NCBI GenBank assembly: GCA_000434635.1
Contig: HF988134.1
Location: forward strand, 43,688-52,163
Length of the DNA: 8,476 nt
Reading direction: 5' to 3'
Origin: Firmicutes bacterium CAG:110
GTDB taxonomy: Bacteria > Bacillota > Clostridia > Oscillospirales > Oscillospiraceae
The translations under genes and the position numbers were made by a program. The notes beneath the pieces were generated by a model. That model ran no database searches, was not told where the DNA came from, and saw nothing but the letters and a program-made list of their open reading frames with translations. Below are positions 1 to 5,361 of this stretch, in pieces; the stretch's first letter is position 1; every line of letters starts with the position of its first letter.

Positions 1-23
1 GGGAAAGCCCTTTGGGCTTTCCC
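1..23 (-). terminator. Hairpin terminator downstream of ftsH
   Basis: Bases 1-10 (GGGAAAGCCC) and 14-23 (GGGCTTTCCC) form a perfect 10-bp stem with a 3-base loop. The hairpin starts 13 nt beyond the ftsH stop codon when read on the minus strand. Any U-tract on that strand would lie beyond base 1 and cannot be seen. The hairpin is symmetric, so it could also serve a convergent gene outside the window. Confidence 0.7.
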
Positions 24-36
24 GACAATCTGATCG

Positions 37-1965
37 TTATTCTTCCGGCGTTTCCGCTTCTTCCTCCGCTGCGGGAAGAGCGTTCTTGTCCGCATTGACG
101 TAGGCCATCAGCTCGTCGCCGGTGATGGTCTCCTTTACCAGAAGGAACTCGGAAATTTCGTCCAGCAGTCCCCGGTTCTCCGTCAGAATGCGCTTGGCGT
201 CGGCGTAGGCCTTCTGCAAGATCTCCATGACCTCCTTGTCCACCTCGGCGGCGGTCTCCTGAGAGCAGTCCATATATGCCTGCCCGTCCAGATACTGGTT
301 CTCCACCGAAGCCGTGGACATCAGCCCGAACTTTTCGCTCATGCCGTACTGGGTCACCATGTTCCGCGCCAGAGCGGTGGCACGCTGGATATCGTTGGCA
401 GCGCCGGTGGTCTGGACGCCGAACACCACCTGCTCAGCAGCACGTCCGCCCACCAGAGTACGCAGTTCCGTGCGCAGTTCTTCAGCAGTGGACAGATACT
501 TTTCTTCCTCGGGCATCTGCATGGTATAGCCCAGCGCGCCGGAGGTGTGGGGAACAATGGTGATCTTGGACACGGGCTGGGAATGCTTTTCCAGCGCCGC
601 CACCAGTGCGTGACCCACCTCGTGATAGGCGACCAGCCGCTTTTCCATGTCTGTCAGAACGGTGTTCTTCTTCTCCGTACCGGCAATGACCGTCTCGAAG
701 GACACCAGCAGGTCTTCCTGATTCACCAGCTGACGGCCCTTGCGCACAGCCCGGAGAGCAGCCTCATTGACCAGATTGGCAAGGTCAGCGCCCACCGCGC
801 CGGCCGTGGCCTGAGCGATCTTTCGCAGGTCCACATCGTCGGACAGCCTGATCTTCCGGGTGTGTACCTTCAACGTATCCAGCCGTCCCTGAAGGTTGGG
901 CTTGTCCACGATGATCCGGCGGTCGAACCGGCCGGGGCGGAGCAGCGCCTTGTCCAGAATCTCGGGACGGTTGGTGGCCGCCAGACACACGATGCCCTTG
1001 GACGGCTCAAAGCCGTCGATCTCGCTGAGCAGCTGGTTGAGCGTCTGCTCCTGCTCGGAATTGTTCCCGTAGCGGTTGTCCCGGGCGCGGCCCACGGCGT
1101 CGATCTCATCAATAAAGATGATGCAGGGCGCGACCTTCGCCGCTTGCTGGAACAGGTCACGGACACGGCTTGCGCCCATGCCCACGAACATCTCCACAAA
1201 GTCCGAACCGGAAATGGAGAAGAAGGGGACGTTAGCCTCGCCCGCCACAGCCTTGGCCAGCAGCGTCTTGCCGGTGCCGGGAGAACCCACCAGCAGCGCA
1301 CCCTTTGGCAGTTTCGCGCCGATGGCGGTGTACTTCTGGGGATTGTGGAGGAAATCGATGATCTCCTGTAAGGACTCCTTGGCCTCGTCCTGACCGGCCA
1401 CGTCCTTGAAAGTAACGCCGGTCTGCTTTTCCATGTAGACCTTGGCCTTGGACTTTCCGAAGCCGCCCATCATGCCGTCGCCGCCCATGCGCTTGGTGAG
1501 AAGATTCATCACCAGGAACAGCCCGCCGATCATCAGGGCGTAGGACAGAATCATCATGATCAGGGAATTGTCTTCCACGATCTTTTTGTCCACCTTCACC
1601 CCCATGGCGTCCAGCTCCTCGGACAGGGCGATCAGGTCGCCGCCGCCGGGAAGGCCGGTGTAGCAGGCCTTCTGCATTGCCGCGGGCTTGCCTGCCTCTT
1701 CCTTGGTCATGTAGATGATGCGGTCGGACTGAATTTCCACCTCAGACAGCTGCCCCGCGTCCTTCGCCGCGAGAAAGTCCGAAAAGGAAGTCTGTGTATA
1801 TTGGCTCTTGGAGATACTGCCGTAAATCCAGTTGACCAGCAGAACGATCGCCAGCGTGATCAGCAGCGCGGTGCCGATGCTGCCTTTCGGGCGGTTTCCG
1901 CCGGGTTTTCTCCCGTCGTTGTTATTGTTATTATTGTTGGGGGAGTCATTGCGATTCAAGTCCAT
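37..1965 (-). CDS. ftsH: ATP-dependent zinc metalloprotease FtsH
   Basis: FtsH is a membrane-anchored AAA+ protease that extracts and degrades misfolded membrane proteins and short-lived regulators. The 642 residues are a normal length. In order: a short cytoplasmic leader with seven consecutive Asn (10-16), membrane segment about 31-49, an extracytoplasmic domain about 50-133, and membrane segment about 134-156. The AAA+ module follows, with Walker A GSPGTGKT (227-234), pore loop FVG (260-262), Walker B IIFIDEID (282-289) and the second region of homology with arginine fingers R343 and R346. The peptidase has HEVGH (448-452) and a third zinc ligand, probably D525. All catalytic residues are present, so the protein should be active. 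Small departures are Ser for the usual first Pro in Walker A and HEVGH for the usual HEAGH. The start is fixed by a GGAGG seven nt upstream of the ATG. The gene is transcribed divergently from rlmB. Confidence 0.98.
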   Translation of the reverse strand: MDLNRNDSPNNNNNNNDGRKPGGNRPKGSIGTALLITLAIVLLVNWIYGSISKSQYTQTSFSDFLAAKDAGQLSEVEIQSDRIIYMTKEEAGKPAAMQKACYTGLPGGGDLIALSEELDAMGVKVDKKIVEDNSLIMMILSYALMIGGLFLVMNLLTKRMGGDGMMGGFGKSKAKVYMEKQTGVTFKDVAGQDEAKESLQEIIDFLHNPQKYTAIGAKLPKGALLVGSPGTGKTLLAKAVAGEANVPFFSISGSDFVEMFVGMGASRVRDLFQQAAKVAPCIIFIDEIDAVGRARDNRYGNNSEQEQTLNQLLSEIDGFEPSKGIVCLAATNRPEILDKALLRPGRFDRRIIVDKPNLQGRLDTLKVHTRKIRLSDDVDLRKIAQATAGAVGADLANLVNEAALRAVRKGRQLVNQEDLLVSFETVIAGTEKKNTVLTDMEKRLVAYHEVGHALVAALEKHSQPVSKITIVPHTSGALGYTMQMPEEEKYLSTAEELRTELRTLVGGRAAEQVVFGVQTTGAANDIQRATALARNMVTQYGMSEKFGLMSTASVENQYLDGQAYMDCSQETAAEVDKEVMEILQKAYADAKRILTENRGLLDEISEFLLVKETITGDELMAYVNADKNALPAAEEEAETPEE

Positions 1966-1994
1966 TCCCTCGCCTCCTTCATTACACTGGCGTT

Positions 1995-2023
1995 ATCATA
2001 ACACATTTTTCCGCGGTAGGCAA
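1995..2023 (-). promoter_or_regulatory. Sigma-A type promoter of ftsH
   Basis: On the minus strand, TTGCCT (plus-strand 2018-2023) is followed after 17 bases by TATGAT (1995-2000). The TGT just upstream of the -10 gives an extended -10 element. Transcription would start near 1988, leaving a leader of only about 20 nt before the ftsH ATG that still contains the GAAGGAGG ribosome binding site. No CtsR- or HrcA-like operator was recognised. Confidence 0.65.
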
Positions 2024-2108
2024 TCGGCGATTCTCCTTCCCGCGGTAAATTTTCTGTTAATTTCCGCCAGAAACAGCCATTTCTCCCGTCCTGAGCGAAA
2101 AATAAGAG

Positions 2109-2137
2109 TTGTGAAACCGGAAGAAATCTGATATAAT
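2109..2137 (+). promoter_or_regulatory. Sigma-A type promoter of the rlmB operon
   Basis: TTGTGA at 2109-2114 and a consensus TATAAT at 2132-2137 are separated by exactly 17 bases. TGA immediately before TATAAT makes a perfect extended -10. Transcription would begin around 2143-2145. The promoter is back to back with the ftsH promoter; the two -35 boxes lie about 85 bases apart. Confidence 0.8.
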
Positions 2138-2145
2138 AGTACGGC

Positions 2146-2165
2146 TTGTATGTATTTGTATGTAT
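2146..2165 (+). repeat. Perfect 10-bp tandem duplication in the rlmB leader
   Basis: TTGTATGTAT occurs twice in direct succession (2146-2155 and 2156-2165), right after the predicted transcription start. One helical turn separates the copies, so a protein could bind both on one face. It could equally be a chance duplication. Each copy contains an ATG (2150 and 2160). Confidence 0.6.
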
Positions 2166-2204
2166 ACGAAGGCACTTTCTCAGGAAAGGATTTTGGATTT
2201 ATGA
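2160..2204 (+). other. Possible 14-codon leader ORF overlapping the rlmB start
   Basis: An ATG at 2160 opens a 14-codon frame (MYTKALSQERILDL) whose TGA (2202-2204) overlaps the rlmB ATG (2201-2203) in an ATGA arrangement, as in translational coupling. It begins only about 16 nt after the predicted transcript start and no ribosome binding site precedes it. Its translation is therefore doubtful and it may be a chance frame. Confidence 0.2.
2182..2190 (+). promoter_or_regulatory. Ribosome binding site that decides the rlmB start
   Basis: AGGAAAGGA ends 10 nt before the ATG at 2201. The frame is open upstream to another ATG at 2150, but that one has no purine-rich site in front of it and lies almost at the predicted transcript start. 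The ATG at 2201 is therefore preferred. Confidence 0.7.
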
Positions 2205-3007
2205 ACGAAAAGCGCCGCCCCCAAGGGCGGAATTTCCCGCCCCGATCCCCACAGGCAACGCCTGCGGAGGAGACCGAGGGGCAGCTGGAAGGGCGCAACG
2301 CCCTTCAGGAAGCGCTCAGAAGCGGGCGCACCATTGACAAGGTATTCATCGCCGACGGCGACACCGACCGTGGCTTACAGCGTCTGGCCGCAGAGGCAAA
2401 GGACGCGGGCGCAGTTGTGGTCAGCGTTGACCGGCGGAAGCTGGACGCCATGTCCTTCACCCATGCCCATCAGGGCGTGATCGCTCTGGCCGCCGCCCAC
2501 GCCTATTTTACCGTTGACGACATTCTGGAGGAAGCCGCGTCCCGTGGGGAAGCGCCCCTGATCGTCATCTGCGACGAGCTGTCCGACCCCCACAATCTGG
2601 GTGCCATCCTCAGGAGCGCCGAATGCGCGGGCGCCCACGGCGTCATCATCCCCAAGCGCCGCAGCGTGGGCCTGACCGCCACCGTGGCCAAGGCTTCCGC
2701 CGGTGCCGTGGAGTACATGAAGGTCGCCCGGGTGACCAATATCAACACCGCCATCGCCGAGCTGAAGGACAAGGGCGTCTGGGTGTTCGGCACCGCCGCC
2801 GAAGGCTCCATCCCCATGTATAAGGCCGACCTGACCATTCCCGCCGCCATTGTCATCGGCAATGAGGGTGAGGGCTTAAGCCAGCTTGTTCGGAAGAACT
2901 GTGATGTGATGGTCAGCATCCCCATGAAGGGAAAGATCAGCTCTCTCAACGCGTCCGCCGCCGCATCCATTCTGCTCTACGAGGCGGTACGCCAGCGCAT
3001 CGGCTGA
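2201..3007 (+). CDS. rlmB: SpoU-family 23S rRNA (guanosine-2'-O-)-methyltransferase, RlmB type
   Basis: Transfers a methyl group from S-adenosylmethionine to a ribose 2'-OH in rRNA; in E. coli RlmB modifies G2251 of 23S rRNA. At 268 residues it is slightly longer than the core family because of a basic, Pro-rich leader of about 28 residues. The N-terminal L30e-like substrate-binding part starts at GRNALQEAL (31-39). The SPOUT knot domain carries the three family motifs: motif 1 DPHNLGAILRSA (129-140, with N132 and R138), motif 2 IVIGNEGEGL (217-226), and motif 3 IPMKGKISSLNASAA (240-254, with N250). All key residues are present. It is the first gene of an apparent operon with the P-type ATPase-like gene 32 nt downstream. 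The rRNA target is inferred from family resemblance; a TrmH/RlmB paralogue acting at another site is possible. Confidence 0.92.
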   Translation: MNEKRRPQGRNFPPRSPQATPAEETEGQLEGRNALQEALRSGRTIDKVFIADGDTDRGLQRLAAEAKDAGAVVVSVDRRKLDAMSFTHAHQGVIALAAAHAYFTVDDILEEAASRGEAPLIVICDELSDPHNLGAILRSAECAGAHGVIIPKRRSVGLTATVAKASAGAVEYMKVARVTNINTAIAELKDKGVWVFGTAAEGSIPMYKADLTIPAAIVIGNEGEGLSQLVRKNCDVMVSIPMKGKISSLNASAAASILLYEAVRQRIG

Positions 3008-3039
3008 CAGCAGCCGAATTTCACCAGGAGGAAACCCAT

Positions 3040-5091
3040 ATGGACAATACCAACGAATCTCAGGAATTTGATCTTGACGACATCCTGCGGGAATTTCACG
3101 AAGATCCCGACGATGACGTCAAGGATACCGCGTCGGAGGAGGAACTGGACGTAGACGTGCTGCTGGTGGAGGAAGTTAGTTCCCCGGCACCGGAGCAGCC
3201 CGAAGCCCCCGAGACTGCCGAAGCCCCCGAGGAAACCCCCGACCCGGTTTCCAGCGGCGACACCGTCCGCTTTGACCCCGAAGCACTTTCCAAAGAAGCG
3301 GAGGAAGCCGCTCCCAGCGACGACGCCAGAGCCATCGACGATCTGATCGCCGAAGCGCTGTCGGGCAGCGGTTCCGACGCCCCCGCACCGGAGGCCCCTC
3401 AGCAGCCCCAGACCCCGCCCATCACCTTTGACCCCCACCAGCGTCTGCGGGAGCTGAAAAAGAAGCTGGTGGCAGGCCCCGAAAAGCGGTACTACGAGCT
3501 GACGGAGCTGGGCATCGGCAAACTGCAGATCGGCATTCTGCTGAACCTCGTCATCGTGCTGCTGTGCGCCGGTGTCACCACGCTGCTGGCGCTGGATATG
3601 GTGCCGGAAAACCGGATGCGTCTGGTGATCTTCAGTCAGGTGCTGGCCATGCTGGTATCCGGCCTGCTGGGCAGCCATCTGATGCTGGACGGGCTGGGCA
3701 GCATCTTCAAGGGCCGGTTCAACCTGAATTCTCTGCTTACCTTTACGTTTATCGCCTGCTGCGTGGACGCCGCGTCCTGCCTTGTGGAGCTGCGAGTCCC
3801 CTGCTGCGCCGCCTTCTGTCTGGAAATGACCATGGCCATGGCCGCCCGCTGCCAGCGCCGCTCCACCGAAATGGGGCAGATGGATACCCTGCGCAAGGCC
3901 GTCCGTCTCAAGGGCATCGCCAAAGTTTCCGACTATTACGAAGGAAAGCCCGGTCTGGTACGGGGCGAAGCGGAAGTCGAGGACTTCATGGACACCTACA
4001 GCCGTCCCTCCACCCCTGAAAAGGTGCAGGGTGTGTACGCGCTGCTGAGCCTGCTGATCTGCATCGGTATCGCCGTGTTCGCGGGAATGCTCCACGGCAC
4101 GAGCCTTGGCGTGCAGATCCTCGCCACCAGTCTGCTGGTGGCCGTCCCCGCCGGCTTCTTCATTTCCTACACCCGCCCCATGGCAGTGCTGGAAAAGCGG
4201 CTGCACATGGTGGGCACCGTGCTGTGCGGCTGGGAGGGCGTGAAGGATCTGAGCGGCAAAGCCGTCTTCCCCCTCCGGGATGAAGACCTGTTCCCTCTGG
4301 GCAGCACCAAGCTCAACGGCGTCAAATTCTACGGCAAGCGTAGCCCCGATGAGGTGGTGTCTCTGACCGCCTCCCTCATCACTGCCGCGGGCGGCGGGCT
4401 GGTTCCCGTCTTCCAGCAGCTGATGAAAAACCGCAGCGTGGAAGCACATCCCGTGAAGAACTTCCAGAATTACGGCACCGGCGGCATCGGCGGCGAGGTC
4501 TGCGGTGAGCCGGTACTGCTGGGCAGCCTGAACTTTTTGCAGGATATGGGCGTTGTGATCCCCGAAGGCACCATGGTCAATCAGGCGGTGTACGCCGCCA
4601 TCGACGGCCAGCTGTGCGCCGTGTTCGCCATTTCCTACGCCAAGATGCGTTCCGCCGCGGCGGGTCTTGTGACCCTGTGCGGCCACCGGTCGGTGACCCC
4701 CGTGATCCTGTGCGGGGACTTCATGCTGACAGAAAGCTTCCTGCAATCCAAATTCGGCGTCAAGACCCGCCGGATCGTCTTCCCCACCCGGGAGGTCCGG
4801 AACGATCTGCTGAACCGCCATCCCGACCCGGACGCGCCCACCCTGGCCATCACCACCCGGGACGAGCTGGTCAGCGCGGCCTACGCCGTCACCGGCGCGC
4901 GCAGCCTGCGCTCCGCCGCCACCCTGGGCACCGTCATCCACCTGATCGGCGGCATTCTGGGAATGCTCACCATGCTGGCGCTGGGCTACCTCGGCTCTAC
5001 GGAGCTGCTCACCCCCACCAACGTGCTATTGTATCAGCTCATCTGGATGATCCCCGGCTTCCTCGTCACGGAATGGACGAGAGCCGTATAA
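3040..5091 (+). CDS. Degenerate P-type (P1B-like) ATPase pseudoenzyme with acidic N-terminal tail
   Basis: This 683-residue protein is not one I recognise by name. Residues 1-130 are highly acidic and Pro/Ala/Glu-rich, probably disordered and cytoplasmic. Membrane segments are predicted near 165-186, 195-215, 230-250, 252-270, 331-351, 356-377, 629-649 and 661-677. This four + two + two layout, with a large loop at 378-628, matches heavy-metal P-type ATPases. The loop keeps family traces: AVF before the expected phosphorylation site, SLTASL (441-446), GGIGGEVCGEPVLLGS (481-496), VYAAIDGQ (517-524) and VILCGD (555-560). Catalytic motifs are missing: AVFPLRDEDL (408-417) replaces vvFDKTGTLT, the actuator region between segments four and five is only about 60 residues with no TGE, VPA (369-371) replaces CPC, and only DPDAPTLA (596-603) recalls GDGxNDxPAL. 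The frame is intact, with a strong AGGAGG 8 nt before the ATG. ATP-driven transport is unlikely; a regulatory, scaffolding or metal-sensing role is conjecture. Confidence 0.75.
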   Translation: MDNTNESQEFDLDDILREFHEDPDDDVKDTASEEELDVDVLLVEEVSSPAPEQPEAPETAEAPEETPDPVSSGDTVRFDPEALSKEAEEAAPSDDARAIDDLIAEALSGSGSDAPAPEAPQQPQTPPITFDPHQRLRELKKKLVAGPEKRYYELTELGIGKLQIGILLNLVIVLLCAGVTTLLALDMVPENRMRLVIFSQVLAMLVSGLLGSHLMLDGLGSIFKGRFNLNSLLTFTFIACCVDAASCLVELRVPCCAAFCLEMTMAMAARCQRRSTEMGQMDTLRKAVRLKGIAKVSDYYEGKPGLVRGEAEVEDFMDTYSRPSTPEKVQGVYALLSLLICIGIAVFAGMLHGTSLGVQILATSLLVAVPAGFFISYTRPMAVLEKRLHMVGTVLCGWEGVKDLSGKAVFPLRDEDLFPLGSTKLNGVKFYGKRSPDEVVSLTASLITAAGGGLVPVFQQLMKNRSVEAHPVKNFQNYGTGGIGGEVCGEPVLLGSLNFLQDMGVVIPEGTMVNQAVYAAIDGQLCAVFAISYAKMRSAAAGLVTLCGHRSVTPVILCGDFMLTESFLQSKFGVKTRRIVFPTREVRNDLLNRHPDPDAPTLAITTRDELVSAAYAVTGARSLRSAATLGTVIHLIGGILGMLTMLALGYLGSTELLTPTNVLLYQLIWMIPGFLVTEWTRAV

Positions 5092-5100
5092 TGCGATCTG

Positions 5101-5140
5101 CCATCCCCGGGGCCTGCGGCTCCGGGGATGGTTTCATTCT
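5101..5140 (+). terminator. Intrinsic terminator of the rlmB operon
   Basis: CCATCCCCGG (5101-5110) pairs perfectly with CCGGGGATGG (5122-5131). The stem extends inward by three G-C pairs and a G-U to a 3-base loop (TGC, 5115-5117). The following TTTCATTCT is a modest T-tract. It begins 9 nt after the stop codon of the P-type ATPase-like gene. Confidence 0.8.
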
Positions 5141-5230
5141 GCCCTTCACCCCGGGCGGCGATTGTATACCTTGCTGGATTTCCATGCCGGAATTTGTCTG
5201 TTTTGCACACAAAAACAAGTGTCCACACAC

Positions 5231-5255
5231 CAATTTACACAATTTCACAAAGTGA
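5231..5255 (+). repeat. Short repeats upstream of the EF-G-like gene promoter
   Basis: CAATTTACA (5231-5239) is followed at once by CAATTTCAC (5240-5248), an imperfect 9-bp tandem repeat. TCAC-AAA-GTGA (5245-5255) is a small inverted repeat overlapping its end. The block sits 12 bp upstream of the -35 box, in an A/T-rich stretch. It could be an activator or UP-like site, but sequences this short also arise by chance. Confidence 0.3.
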
Positions 5256-5267
5256 CGAAAATAAGCA

Positions 5268-5296
5268 TTGCAATTAGCGCGTCTTTCGTGTATAAT
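5268..5296 (+). promoter_or_regulatory. Sigma-A type promoter of the EF-G-like gene
   Basis: TTGCAA at 5268-5273 and a consensus TATAAT at 5291-5296 are separated by 17 bases, and the region upstream is A/T-rich. Transcription would start near 5303, giving a leader of about 60 nt. That leader contains a small 6-bp hairpin (GGAAGG 5326-5331 with CCTTCC 5336-5341) just before the ribosome binding site. Confidence 0.8.
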
Positions 5297-5343
5297 GTCA
5301 CTATTCGGGTGCCCGCGCCCCAAATGGAAGGCTTCCCTTCCCG

Positions 5344-5350
5344 AAAGGAG
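5344..5350 (+). promoter_or_regulatory. Ribosome binding site that decides the EF-G-like start
   Basis: AAAGGAG lies 2 nt before an in-frame TTG (5353) and 11 nt before an ATG (5362). A gap of 2 nt is too short for initiation, and family members begin with a short leader before the P-loop, so the ATG is preferred. Confidence 0.65.
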
Positions 5351-5361
5351 TATTGACCACA

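Noticed and set aside
547..1371. A 274-codon plus-strand frame inside ftsH
   Set aside because: It lies entirely opposite the conserved AAA+ and peptidase coding sequence and has no recognisable protein motif.
2977..4941. A 654-codon open frame on the minus strand opposite the P-type ATPase-like gene
   Set aside because: Its product is a His/Gln/Gly-rich sequence with no domain pattern, typical of the antisense of a gene with G/C-rich third positions. The plus-strand frame has membrane helices, a ribosome binding site and family motifs.
3040..5091. Treating the P-type ATPase-like gene as a decaying pseudogene
   Set aside because: There is no frameshift or internal stop over 683 codons, the membrane topology is complete, codon use resembles its neighbours and the ribosome binding site is strong. 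Loss of catalytic motifs alone does not indicate gene decay.
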